Below, one piece after another: positions 35,497 to 43,459 of a stretch of 64,000 nucleotides of DNA (its first letter is position 1; every line of letters begins with the position of its first letter). Source of the stretch: AC-32 sp963763475 (GTDB lineage Bacteria > Actinomycetota > Thermoleophilia > Gaiellales > Gaiellaceae); assembly GCA_963763475.1 (NCBI GenBank), contig CAVXOR010000006.1, positions 124,001-188,000 of the forward strand, given 5' to 3'. The notes beneath the pieces are model-generated. The model made no database searches and was not told the origin of the DNA. It saw nothing but the letters and a program-made list of their open reading frames with translations. The position numbers and the translations under genes were made by a program.

Positions 35497-36639
35497 GTGG
35501 CCGAGCTGCACGAGTACCGCGAGCGGTTCCCGATCCTGGCGGAGACGACCTACCTGATCAGCCACTCGCTGGCCGCGATGCCCGCGGCCGCGGAGGAGCG
35601 CTTGCTCGAGTACGCGCGCGCCTGGAACACACGCGGTGTGCGCGCCTGGGAGGAGGGCTGGTGGGAGATGTCGCTGACCGTCGGCGACCAGATCGCCCGG
35701 CTGATCGGCGCCCCCCGCGGGTCTGTGTCGATGCACCAGAACGTGACCATCGCCGAGGCCATCGTGATCTCGTGCTTCGGCTTCGACGGGCCGCGCCGGC
35801 GGGTCGTCTACGAGGAGGGCAACTTCCCGTCGGTGCGCTACCTCTACCAGGCTCAGCGCGGCGCCGACATCCTGGTGGCGGCCGACGACGAGGGCGTGGT
35901 CGAGGCGATCGACGGGCGCACGCTGCTCGTTCCCGTCACGCACGTGCTCTACAAGACCGGCGAGATCCAGGACGTCGAGGCCATAGTCGCCAGGGCGCAC
36001 GAGGAGGGGGCGCTCGTCGTGCTGGACGCGTACCAGTCGGTCGGCACCGTTCCGCTCGACGTGACGGCGCTAGGGGTCGACTTCGCGGTCGGCGGCTCGG
36101 TCAAGTGGCTCTGCGGCGGCCCGGGAGCGGCCTGGCTGTACGTTCGGCCCGACCTGGCCGCGACGCTCGAGCCGGCGCTGACCGGCTGGCAGGCCCACGC
36201 CCGCCCGTTCGCCTTCGAGACCGAGCAGGACTACGCCGAGGGCGCGGCGCGCTTCCTCACCGGCACGCCGAACGTCCCGGCCCTCTACGCGGCGACCCCC
36301 GGCTACGACGTGATCGAGGAGGTCGGCGTCCAGCGGATTCGCGAACGCTCGCAGGAGCAGACCGCGCTGCTCGTCGAGTTGCTCGAGGAGGCCGGCTTCC
36401 CTCCGGGCGGGCCGCGCGAGCCCGAACGGCGCGGAGGCACCGTCGTCGTCCAGGTGCCGGGCTCGAAGCGGGTCAACCGTGAGCTCGCCGAGCGCGGCGT
36501 GATCTGCGACTGGCGCCCCGACGTCGGCCTGCGGCTCGGGCCGCACTTCTACAACACCGACGACGAGCTCCGGTTCGCCGTCGAGCAGATCGTCGAGCTC
36601 AGCGGGCGAGCAGCTCGATCAGGCGCTGCGCATAGCTAG
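35497..36639 (+). CDS. Class V aminotransferase (kynureninase-like fold)
   Basis: A 380-residue PLP enzyme. The cofactor Lys is in AVGGSVKWLCGGPGAAWLYV (about 196-215), and the Asp that holds the pyridine nitrogen is in VVLDAYQSVGTVPLD. YEEGNFPSV and TGTPNVPALYAATPG are in the expected places. The overall look is that of kynureninase/cysteine-desulfurase-like proteins, but without a partner gene the substrate cannot be named. GTG start. The 3' end overlaps the convergent DUF72 gene by 41 bp. Confidence 0.85.
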   Translation: MAELHEYRERFPILAETTYLISHSLAAMPAAAEERLLEYARAWNTRGVRAWEEGWWEMSLTVGDQIARLIGAPRGSVSMHQNVTIAEAIVISCFGFDGPRRRVVYEEGNFPSVRYLYQAQRGADILVAADDEGVVEAIDGRTLLVPVTHVLYKTGEIQDVEAIVARAHEEGALVVLDAYQSVGTVPLDVTALGVDFAVGGSVKWLCGGPGAAWLYVRPDLAATLEPALTGWQAHARPFAFETEQDYAEGAARFLTGTPNVPALYAATPGYDVIEEVGVQRIRERSQEQTALLVELLEEAGFPPGGPREPERRGGTVVVQVPGSKRVNRELAERGVICDWRPDVGLRLGPHFYNTDDELRFAVEQIVELSGRAARSGAAHS

Positions 36640-37261
36640 GCGCGGTCGGCTCGTCCTCGTGCTTGAAGTAGCAGTGGATCCGTAGGCCCTCGTCGAGCAG
36701 GGGCCCGATGCGGTCTGCCCAGCCGCGCAGAGCGTCTTCGGAGTAGGGCGGCTCGCGCAGGCGGAGGTAGCGGAACGGCGCGGCGCCTTCGAGCGACCCC
36801 ACACGTGCGGCGTTCCGCGGCAGGTCTGCCTCGATCCCGTCCCACGACTCGTGCCGGAAGTCGAGCGCGAGCTGAGCCGACGTGTCGAAAGAGCCGAGCA
36901 CGAGCGTCAGCAGGCCCTCGTCACGCGCGGAGGCGACGAGGACGCGGATCGGCCCGAGGCGTTCGCCGAGCAGACCGACACGCTCGGCGAAGGTTCCGTA
37001 GTCGGACCGCAGATGCGCGTTCAGCTTCGGGGCGAACAGGAACCCCGGCGGCGTCTGCCCCGCCCAACGCTCGAACAGCTCCTCGCGGGGCAGGCGGTAC
37101 CCCGTGGTGTTCAGCTCGACCGTCGGAAAGCGCTCGGCGTAGTAGCCGAGGAACCCCTCCGGCTTGGTGCCGGCGGGGTAGAAACCGGGCCGCCAGGACG
37201 GATAGGACCAGCCGGAAGTGCCGACATACAGCCCCGCTAGACTCGCCGGCGTGGCGGTCAC
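36599..37261 (-). CDS. DUF72 family protein (YecE-like)
   Basis: About 220 residues with the DUF72 TIM-barrel features LYVGTSGWSYPSWRPGFYPA (about 10-29), YYAERFPTVELNTTGYRLP, FLFAPKLNAHLRS, LALDFRHESW and CYFKHEDE. Biochemical function is unknown. There is no ATG; the GTG at 37261 is the best of poor choices and would overlap the divergent thyX start by 11 bp. A later non-standard start is possible. Confidence 0.85.
   Translation of the reverse strand: MTATPASLAGLYVGTSGWSYPSWRPGFYPAGTKPEGFLGYYAERFPTVELNTTGYRLPREELFERWAGQTPPGFLFAPKLNAHLRSDYGTFAERVGLLGERLGPIRVLVASARDEGLLTLVLGSFDTSAQLALDFRHESWDGIEADLPRNAARVGSLEGAAPFRYLRLREPPYSEDALRGWADRIGPLLDEGLRIHCYFKHEDEPTAPSYAQRLIELLAR
37238..37243 (+). promoter_or_regulatory. 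-10 box TAGACT upstream of thyX
   Basis: TAGACT ends 7 nt before the GTG at 37251. It also lies within the 5' end of the divergent DUF72 gene, so the two promoters would be interlocked. Confidence 0.45.
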
Positions 37262-37958
37262 GGCCGAAGTGATACCCGACAACACGATTCCGGTCCTCGA
37301 CCACGGCTTCGTCCGGCTCGACGGCGCGCTGGCGGACGACCTGTCGGTCGCCAATGGCGCGCGGGTCAGCTTCGCGCGGCGCAAGGACGAGCTGGACGAG
37401 TCCGACGAGGGCCTGATCCGCTTCCTGATGCGCGAGCGGCACGGGACGCCGTTCGAGCACAACGCCTTCCGCTTCCACGTCCGCTGCCCGATCTTCGTCG
37501 CGCGCGAGTGGTTCCGGCACCGGATCGGCTCGTTCAACGAGTTCAGCCTCCGCTACGCGAAGGCGACCGAGGACTTCTACGTGCCCGAGCCCGAGGACGT
37601 GCGCAGTCAGGTGGGCAAGCCGGGCGCCTACTCGTTCGAGCCGGTCTCCGACGAGCTCGCCGAGGCGACGCGAGACAAGCTGCAGGCCGTCTACGAGACC
37701 GCCTACCTCGCCTACGAGCAGCTCGTCGAGCTCGGCGTCGCCCGTGAGCTGGCGCGCTCGGTGCTACCGGTCGGCGCCTACACCGAGTTCTACTGGACGG
37801 TCAACGCGCGCTCGCTGATGAACTTCCTCTCGCTGCGCAACTCCGAGACCGCGCAGCGCGAGATCCGCCGCTACGCCGAGGCCTGCGAGCGGTTCCTGGA
37901 AGAGCAGATGCCGGTTACCTACGCGGCCTTCGTCGCGAACGACCGCACTTCGCCCTAG
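37251..37958 (+). CDS. thyX: FAD-dependent thymidylate synthase
   Basis: 235 residues. The ThyX signature WFRHRIGSFNEFSLRYAK (RHRxGxxNxxSxRY; about 85-102) is complete, and HGTPFEHNAFRFHVRCPIFV and SLMNFLSLRN are also typical. It methylates dUMP to dTMP using FAD and methylenetetrahydrofolate. The GTG at 37251 fits the -10 box at 37238; an in-frame GTG at 37218 would add 11 residues. It ends 4 bp into the convergent anti-sigma gene. Confidence 0.97.
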   Translation: MAVTAEVIPDNTIPVLDHGFVRLDGALADDLSVANGARVSFARRKDELDESDEGLIRFLMRERHGTPFEHNAFRFHVRCPIFVAREWFRHRIGSFNEFSLRYAKATEDFYVPEPEDVRSQVGKPGAYSFEPVSDELAEATRDKLQAVYETAYLAYEQLVELGVARELARSVLPVGAYTEFYWTVNARSLMNFLSLRNSETAQREIRRYAEACERFLEEQMPVTYAAFVANDRTSP

Positions 37959-38572
37959 GCGGTCGTCAGCACCACCGGGTGCTTCGTGCTGCCCGGCCGC
38001 TCGCGCGTCACGATCCAGCCGTTGAACGAGTCCAGCCGGTAGGGCGCGTTCAGCCGCACCTCGTCGTCGCTCTCGCCGGAGACGCGGAACGTTCCGCACG
38101 AGGCGGCGCGCTGGTCGGCGCCGCGGCTGAGGAACATCTCGTAGTACTGGCCCTTCGGCAACGCGGGCAGGTTCTTCAGCTCGACCTTCAGCGGCCAGTT
38201 CCCGGCCGAGTCGATCTTGCCCACATGGATCACGGCAGAGGCCGTGGAGGCGCCGCTCGTGCTCGACATCGGCACCGCGAAGTCCTCGTCGAACGGCGCG
38301 TGCCGCTGGCCCAGGATGAACCCGCCGAGCAGCGCGATCAGGGCGATCGCCGCGGCGATGCCGAGCAGCGCGCCCGTGCGGCGGCGCGGTAGGCCGTAGA
38401 CGTTGTCCCGTCGCCCGGCCTCCGGGTCGGGCTCCTGCTGCAGGTGCGGGGGCAGCTCGGGCGGCGGGCCGGCGGCGACCAGCAGGTCATGGACCCGCTC
38501 CAGGCGCGCGGCCTCCTCCGGGCTGAGGTCGTCCCCGCCCACGAGCTCGCCGAAGCGCGGTCCGTCGCTCAT
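37955..38572 (-). CDS. RskA-type anti-sigma factor
   Basis: 205 residues. A short acidic cytoplasmic N-terminus (1-75) contains a degenerate zinc-type anti-sigma helix, then one membrane helix (about 76-97, GALLGIAAAIALIALLGGFI) and an extracellular beta domain with GNWPLKVELKNLPALPKGQY and a Cys in RAASCGTFRVSG. This is the RskA anti-sigma C-terminal fold. Its ATG overlaps the stop of the sigma gene (ATGA), as expected for a partner that holds the sigma factor inactive. Confidence 0.88.
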   Translation of the reverse strand: MSDGPRFGELVGGDDLSPEEAARLERVHDLLVAAGPPPELPPHLQQEPDPEAGRRDNVYGLPRRRTGALLGIAAAIALIALLGGFILGQRHAPFDEDFAVPMSSTSGASTASAVIHVGKIDSAGNWPLKVELKNLPALPKGQYYEMFLSRGADQRAASCGTFRVSGESDDEVRLNAPYRLDSFNGWIVTRERPGSTKHPVVLTTA

Positions 38573-39177
38573 CCGAGCTCCTCCTCGAGCAGGCCGGCGA
38601 GCCGGGCCAGCGCGGCGCGCGTGCGCGTCTTGACGGTGCCGAGCGGGATGTTCAGGAATTCGGCGATCTCGGACTGCGAGAGCCCGCTCCAGTAGGCGAG
38701 CTCGATCACTTTGCGCTCGTTGTCGTTCAGCTCCTCGAGCGCCCGGTGGACCCGCCACGCCGTCCAGCCCGACTCGGCGCGCTCGGCGGGACCGGCGTCG
38801 GGCGAGGGAGTGTCCGGCACCTCGGCCGGCGGCTCGGTGCGCGCACGGCCGCGGTCGGTGATCGCGTTGCGGGCGACCGCGTAGAGCCATGGCGCGCCAG
38901 GCCCGCGCTCGGGCCGGTAGCTGCGGGCGGCGCGCCAAATCGAGGCGAAGGTCTCCTGCACCGCGTCCTCGGCCCGGCCACGGTCGCCGAGCCGGCGTAG
39001 CGCGAGCCCGAACACCGGCCGCGAGTAGCGCCGGTAGAGCACGTCGAACGCGCCCCGGTCGCCGTCGGCGGTTCGGCGGATCAGCTCACCGTCGCTGCAG
39101 TCGTCGGCAACCACCGTCCGGATGGTGGCTGGTTCCGACCTGCGCGGCAAGCGCAAGCTGTCGAGCGCGAGCTCCAT
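38569..39177 (-). CDS. ECF RNA polymerase sigma factor
   Basis: 202 residues. Region 2 is FDVLYRRYSRPVFGLALRRL (about 42-61) with DAVQETFASIWRAA, and region 4 (about 140-195) has the helix-turn-helix ELAYWSGLSQSEIAEFLNIP followed by LGTVKTRTRAALARL. It is a SigK/RpoE-type ECF factor with an anti-sigma partner coupled by ATGA. A TAGAAA box lies 8 nt before the ATG. Confidence 0.94.
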   Translation of the reverse strand: MELALDSLRLPRRSEPATIRTVVADDCSDGELIRRTADGDRGAFDVLYRRYSRPVFGLALRRLGDRGRAEDAVQETFASIWRAARSYRPERGPGAPWLYAVARNAITDRGRARTEPPAEVPDTPSPDAGPAERAESGWTAWRVHRALEELNDNERKVIELAYWSGLSQSEIAEFLNIPLGTVKTRTRAALARLAGLLEEELG

Positions 39178-39188
39178 CGCACTGCTTT

Positions 39189-39848
39189 CTACGGCCGCGA
39201 AGCCGCGTCGGATTTGAGCGAGCGGCCGCCGTCGACCACCAGCGTCGTGCCGGTGACGAAGCTCGCGCCGGCGAGGTAGACGACCGCGTCGGCGATGTCC
39301 TCGGGCGAGCCGACCCGCCCGAGCAGCGTCTCGGCCGCGCGGCGCTCCTCCTGTCCGCGCTCAATCGCGACCGGGCCCGGGGCGATGCCACAGACTCGGA
39401 CCTCGGGCGCGAGCGCGCGCGCGAGAACCCGAGTGAGCATCGCCTGCGCCGCCTTGGCCGCCGAATGCGCCGCGAACGACGGCCAGGGCTGGTAGCCGGC
39501 GACGTCCTCGATCATCACCACGCAGCCGCGCGACTCGCGCAGCGCTGGCGCTGCGGCCTGGGTGACGAAAAAGCTCCCCTTTGCGGTCGCGCCGAACGCC
39601 GCGTCCCAGTCCGCCTCGTCGAGCTCGTCGAACGGCTTGGGCGCGAATCCTTCTCCGGCGGCATTCACGAGCAGGTCGAGGCCGCCCAGCTCCTGCACGG
39701 CACGCTCGACGAGCGCGCGCGCCTCCTCGGGCCGCGAGACGTCGCCGTCGGCGCGTCCGGCGGCAAGCACGGACCAGCCCTCGCGCTCGAGCCTGCGCAC
39801 GATCGCCTCGCCGACGCGCCCCACGCCGCCCGTGACCAGCGCCCGCAT
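39189..39848 (-). CDS. SDR-family protein with altered catalytic residues
   Basis: 219 residues of the classical SDR fold: MRALVTGGVGRVGEAIVRRL binds the cofactor, LVNAAGEGF is the NAG-type motif, and APGPVAIERG follows the active site. The catalytic YxxxK reads HSAAK in SFAAHSAAKAAQAM, with His for Tyr, and the usual active-site Ser is replaced (IEDVAGYQPW, which puts Asp there). FolM-type pteridine reductases also have Asp at that place but keep Tyr. It may be inactive or catalytically altered. Confidence 0.82.
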   Translation of the reverse strand: MRALVTGGVGRVGEAIVRRLEREGWSVLAAGRADGDVSRPEEARALVERAVQELGGLDLLVNAAGEGFAPKPFDELDEADWDAAFGATAKGSFFVTQAAAPALRESRGCVVMIEDVAGYQPWPSFAAHSAAKAAQAMLTRVLARALAPEVRVCGIAPGPVAIERGQEERRAAETLLGRVGSPEDIADAVVYLAGASFVTGTTLVVDGGRSLKSDAASRP

Positions 39849-39907
39849 GAGCCAGTCATAGCACGCCGCAAGGTTCGCCGATTCCCGGCGTCTGCTTAAC
39901 CGGAACG

Positions 39908-40537
39908 ATGAAAACTCTTCTCCTGACAGCGATCGTGGGAGCAGCGCTGGCGTCGGCCGCAAGTGCCGCCGCGCCGACTCTGACCCTGGCAGCGAGCGCG
40001 CCGGTCGTCACCTACGGCACGCCGGTCACGCTCAGCGGCACGCTGTCGGTCCAGAAGGCCAACCAGACGATCGGGATCAATGCGACCGAGTGTGGGAGCA
40101 CGAAGCAGAGCAAGGCGGCGACGCTCAAGACGGCGGCGACCGGCGCCTACACCGGACCCGTGACGCCTACGATCGGCACCAGCTACCAGGCGAGCTTCAA
40201 GAACGTCGACAGCCCCAAGGTGGCCGTCGCGGTGCGACCGCTCCTCGTGCTGACGAAGGTGGCCACGGGCTCGTACAGCGCGAAGGCGACCGCGGCGCAG
40301 GCGCTGACCGGCAAGTTCGTGCTCTTCCAGCGCTACAAGAAGTTGCGCAAGCGCTGGGTCCAGGTCAAGCGGCTGGCTCTCGGCGCGGCCGTGCCCGGGA
40401 CGGCGAAGCCGGCCATGGTCAGCTCCGTCGCCTTCAAGTCCAAGCTTCCGCGCGGCACGCGCGTCCGAGTGATCATGACCGCCAAGCAGACCGGCACCTG
40501 CTACGCGGCTGCGACGAGCAAGACCCTCCGCGCCTAG
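39908..40537 (+). CDS. Secreted hypothetical protein
   Basis: 209 residues with a signal peptide (1-20, ending ASA) and a beta-rich mature part made of two Ig-like halves (VVTYGTPVTLSGTLSVQ; then AVRPLLVLTKVATGSYSAK). Two Cys (about 62 and 198) could pair. No function is recognised. Its stop overlaps the stop of sodA by 4 bp in convergent orientation. Confidence 0.8.
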   Translation: MKTLLLTAIVGAALASAASAAAPTLTLAASAPVVTYGTPVTLSGTLSVQKANQTIGINATECGSTKQSKAATLKTAATGAYTGPVTPTIGTSYQASFKNVDSPKVAVAVRPLLVLTKVATGSYSAKATAAQALTGKFVLFQRYKKLRKRWVQVKRLALGAAVPGTAKPAMVSSVAFKSKLPRGTRVRVIMTAKQTGTCYAAATSKTLRA

Positions 40538-41157
40538 CTCCGCTCCATCTCCGCCAGCGCCTCCTGGTAGCGCTCCTCGACCGCTTCCCAGTTGACGACG
40601 TTCCACCAGGCCTCGAGGTAGTCGGGTCGGCGGTTGCGGTACGTCAGGTAGTAGGCGTGCTCCCAGACGTCGATCCCGAGGATCGGGTAGTCGTCGTTCA
40701 TCAGCGGCGAGTCCTGGTTGGCCGTCGAGTACAGCGCCAGGCCGGTGCCGTCGTGGACGAGCCACGTCCAGCCGGAGCCGAAGCGCTTGACGCCGTTGTC
40801 GTTGACCGCCTGCTTGAACTCGTCGAGCCCGCCCCAGAGATCGTTGATCGCGCCGGACAGGTCGCCGGTCGGAGCGCCGCCGCCGCCCGGACCCATGATC
40901 TCCCAGAAGAGCGAGTGGTTCGCGTGCCCGCCGACGTTGTTACGGACCGCCGCCTGGATGTCGTCCGGGAGCGTGTCGACCACCGTGAGCACGTCCTCGA
41001 CCGGGCTGTCCGCGTGCGGCGTGCCGGAGAGCGCCTTGTTCGCGTTGTCGACGTACGCCTGATGGTGCTTGTCGTGATGGAGGCGCATCGTCTCCTCGTC
41101 GATGGTCGGCTCCAGCGCCCCGTAGTCGTAGGGAAGTGGTGGAACCTCGAAGGCCAT
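40534..41157 (-). CDS. sodA: Superoxide dismutase, Fe/Mn type
   Basis: 207 residues of canonical length. The metal ligands are the His in MRLHHDKHHQAYVDNANKAL (about 26-45), the His in GGHANHSLFWEIMG (about 76-89), and Asp/His in GIDVWEHAYYLTYRNRRPDY (about 161-180). It removes superoxide in the cytoplasm. Divergent from a second, unusual dismutase gene; the gap of 92 nt holds both control regions. Confidence 0.97.
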   Translation of the reverse strand: MAFEVPPLPYDYGALEPTIDEETMRLHHDKHHQAYVDNANKALSGTPHADSPVEDVLTVVDTLPDDIQAAVRNNVGGHANHSLFWEIMGPGGGGAPTGDLSGAINDLWGGLDEFKQAVNDNGVKRFGSGWTWLVHDGTGLALYSTANQDSPLMNDDYPILGIDVWEHAYYLTYRNRRPDYLEAWWNVVNWEAVEERYQEALAEMERS

Positions 41158-41249
41158 GCCGCGCTCCTTTCCTCGCTCTCGTTGAGGCTAACGGGTTGGG
41201 AGCGACCGGTGGGGGTTATGCTCAGCCGTCCCCACGCCAAGGAGGCTCG

Positions 41250-41870
41250 TTGGCCACGCTCGCGTTCAACCGAGATGAGATCACGCCCCGCCAGCTCAAG
41301 CCCGCACTGCTGGAGCTGGACGGCATCTCCCGCGAGGCGGTCGAGGCCCACTTCAAGCTCTACGAGGGCTATGTCAACAAGCGCAACGAGATCCTGGCCA
41401 AGCTCGGCGACGTGGACCTGGCCGCCGCCAATCAGGTCTACTCGGAGGTGCGGGCGCTGAAGGTCGACCTCAGCTTCGCGCTCGGCGGGATCAAGAACCA
41501 CGAGATCTACTTCGAGCACCTCGGCGGGAACGGCGGCGAGCCCGACGGCCCCGTCGGCGACCTGATCGCCCGCGACTTCGGCTCGGTCGCCGACTGGCGC
41601 GCCGACCTGAAGGCGACCGGGATGGCCGGCCGCGGCTGGGCCTGGACCGCCTACGACTGGGACGAGGGCCGCCTGTTCAACTACGTCGGCGACGCGCAGA
41701 ACACGTTCCCGATCTGGAACGCGACCCCGCTCGTCGCGCTCGACGTCTACGAGCACGCGTACTTCATCGACTACCAGACCGACCGTGCGTCCTACATCGA
41801 GGCCTTCTTCGCGAACCTCGACTGGGCGGTCGTCAACGACTGGGTCCAGCAGTACCAGATCACGCCCTGA
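41250..41870 (+). CDS. Divergent Fe/Mn superoxide dismutase-family protein
   Basis: 206 residues. It is clearly related to SodA but not a close copy: the N-terminal helix reads DGISREAVEAHFKLYEGYVN, where the first His ligand and the Tyr are kept but the HHxxHH cluster is lost. KNHEIYFEHLGGNG keeps the second His, and DVYEHAYFIDYQ keeps Asp and the third His. All four metal ligands therefore look present. The start is a TTG behind AAGGAGG (41239-41245). The protein ends overlapping plsY. Confidence 0.88.
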   Translation: MATLAFNRDEITPRQLKPALLELDGISREAVEAHFKLYEGYVNKRNEILAKLGDVDLAAANQVYSEVRALKVDLSFALGGIKNHEIYFEHLGGNGGEPDGPVGDLIARDFGSVADWRADLKATGMAGRGWAWTAYDWDEGRLFNYVGDAQNTFPIWNATPLVALDVYEHAYFIDYQTDRASYIEAFFANLDWAVVNDWVQQYQITP

Positions 41871-42469
41871 GCACACTCTTCTTCGCAGCTATCGGCTACC
41901 TGGCCGGGAGCATCCCGACCGGCTACTGGCTCGTGCGCCTGCTTCGTCACGAAGACATCCGCAAGGTCGGCAGCGGGAACATCGGCGCGACCAACGTCTG
42001 GCGCACCTACGGCGCGCGGTACGGCGTGCCGGTGATGCTGGCCGACACGCTGAAAGGGTTCGTGCCCGCCCTGCTGGCGACGATCTACGTCGGGCACCTG
42101 GCCGGCGTGCTCGCCGGCGGCGCGGCGATGCTCGGCCACTGGCGGCCGCTGTTCATGGGCTTCGCCAAGGGCGGCAAGGCGGTGGCGACCTGCGGCGGCG
42201 CCTTCCTCGCCGTGGCCCCGATCGTCGGCGGGGTCGGCGCGATCGTCTGGCTCGTGACCTTCGCGCTCTTCCGCTACGCCTCCGTCGCCTCGATTACCGC
42301 GGCGCTCTCGCTGCCGGTGGTGGCCGCGCTGCTCGACGAGCCCTGGCCGGTGATCGCCTTCGCAGCGCTGGCCGCGCTGGCCGTGCTCGTCCTGCACCGC
42401 CCGAACATCAGCCGCCTGCGGGCCGGCACCGAGACGCGCTTCCGTTTCAGGCGGCCGGCTACGCCTTAG
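41867..42469 (+). CDS. plsY: Glycerol-3-phosphate acyltransferase PlsY
   Basis: About 200 residues with five membrane helices. The family motifs are GSIPTGYWLVRLL (about 15-27), KVGSGNIGATNVWRTYGARY (about 33-52), LGHWRPLFMGFAKGGKAVAT and LHRPNISRLRAGTE. It acylates glycerol-3-phosphate with acyl-phosphate to start phospholipid synthesis. The first standard start in frame (GTG 41933) would delete helix 1 and GSIPTG. The frame is open to a CTG at 41867 that overlaps the dismutase stop (CTGA), so I place the start there. Confidence 0.85.
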   Translation: MSTLFFAAIGYLAGSIPTGYWLVRLLRHEDIRKVGSGNIGATNVWRTYGARYGVPVMLADTLKGFVPALLATIYVGHLAGVLAGGAAMLGHWRPLFMGFAKGGKAVATCGGAFLAVAPIVGGVGAIVWLVTFALFRYASVASITAALSLPVVAALLDEPWPVIAFAALAALAVLVLHRPNISRLRAGTETRFRFRRPATP

Positions 42470-43436
42470 CGAGCCACTCGCGTAGCTCGGTGTGGTGCCC
42501 GACGGCTGCGCCGCCCTCGAGCTCGGCGCGCAGCTCGCCCGCAGTGCCGTAACGCTCGGCCACCACGTCGTGCGTGTGGATCGTCTCCAGGTTCACCTGC
42601 CGCGCGAGCAGGAAGTCGTCGTCACCGAGCCCCGGGAAGGCCTCCAGAGTGTCGCGCAGGGCGATGCGCACCGAGTCCTCGACGAAGCGCGGCTGCAGGT
42701 GCGCGTGCTCGACGACGAACAGCTCGTCGGGACGCTTCAGCAGCTCGTAGACCGGCGAGCTCATCGAGCCCTCGACGATCCGCACCAGCTGCTCGGCGTT
42801 GATCGTCGCCTCGGTGCCGACGAAGAGCGTCCCGCGGCCACGCTGGTTGTGCGTCGCCAACGGTACGAGCTCGAGGATCCGCTCGACGTCGAGGTCGTCG
42901 AAGCCGGCCTCGCCGAGCCGTTCGGCGGCGCGCTCGCGCACGAGCCCCTGTGCGCACGGGCAGGCGTTGATCCCGTTCGCCTCGACCCCGACCAGCCGCC
43001 GTGTGCGCAGCTCGGAGGCCGCGGCCAGCCCGATCAGCGAGACGAGCTCCTGCGTGGGCAGGCCGGTGACCGGGGTCTCGCGCTCGAGCGGGTAGCGCGC
43101 GACGATCCGCACCTCGGCCCGCAGGGCGCGCTGGCGCTCGACGATGTGCGTCGCGATGTGCTCGGCCAGGCTCTCGACGAGCAGCGCCTCGCCGATCACG
43201 ACCTCCTCGATCGCCTCCTCGAACAGCTCCGGGAAGCGCGACATGTGCACGCCCTTTTGGGCCGGATCGAGGTCGACGGTGCAGTCGATCTCGGCCACGA
43301 GCAGCTTCTCGGCGTTGCCGTGGCTGATCCGGATCGCCTTCTGCACCCCGCGCACGCCCGCGCGCGAGAGGCCGAGCGGCACCTCGGACGGCGCTGCCTG
43401 CAGGTCGGGTGTGAGAAGCTGCCTGGGCTCGTCCAC
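42459..43436 (-). CDS. folE2: GTP cyclohydrolase FolE2 (type IB)
   Basis: 325 residues of the FolE2/MptA tunnelling fold. The metal Cys is in GINACPCAQGLVRERA (about 154-169). KGVHMSRFPELFEEAI, VEHAHLQPRFVED and QVNLETIHTHDVVAE are conserved. It makes dihydroneopterin triphosphate from GTP for folate. It is typically used where zinc is short. GTG start 6 nt from TAGCGT. It overlaps the end of plsY by 11 bp in convergent orientation. Confidence 0.96.
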   Translation of the reverse strand: MDEPRQLLTPDLQAAPSEVPLGLSRAGVRGVQKAIRISHGNAEKLLVAEIDCTVDLDPAQKGVHMSRFPELFEEAIEEVVIGEALLVESLAEHIATHIVERQRALRAEVRIVARYPLERETPVTGLPTQELVSLIGLAAASELRTRRLVGVEANGINACPCAQGLVRERAAERLGEAGFDDLDVERILELVPLATHNQRGRGTLFVGTEATINAEQLVRIVEGSMSSPVYELLKRPDELFVVEHAHLQPRFVEDSVRIALRDTLEAFPGLGDDDFLLARQVNLETIHTHDVVAERYGTAGELRAELEGGAAVGHHTELREWLAKA

Positions 43437-43442
43437 GCCGCA

Positions 43443-43448
43443 ACGCTA
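43443..43448 (-). promoter_or_regulatory. -10 box TAGCGT upstream of folE2
   Basis: TAGCGT on the minus strand ends 6 nt before the GTG of folE2, another leaderless arrangement. No Zur-type palindrome was recognised in the 23-nt gap. Confidence 0.4.
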
Positions 43449-43459
43449 CCAACGCCTCT

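Noticed and set aside
37955..38938. A longer 327-codon version of the anti-sigma gene
   Set aside because: The extra N-terminal part reads antisense-free but overlaps the sigma gene in an Arg-rich frame; the ATG overlapping the sigma stop (ATGA) is the natural start.
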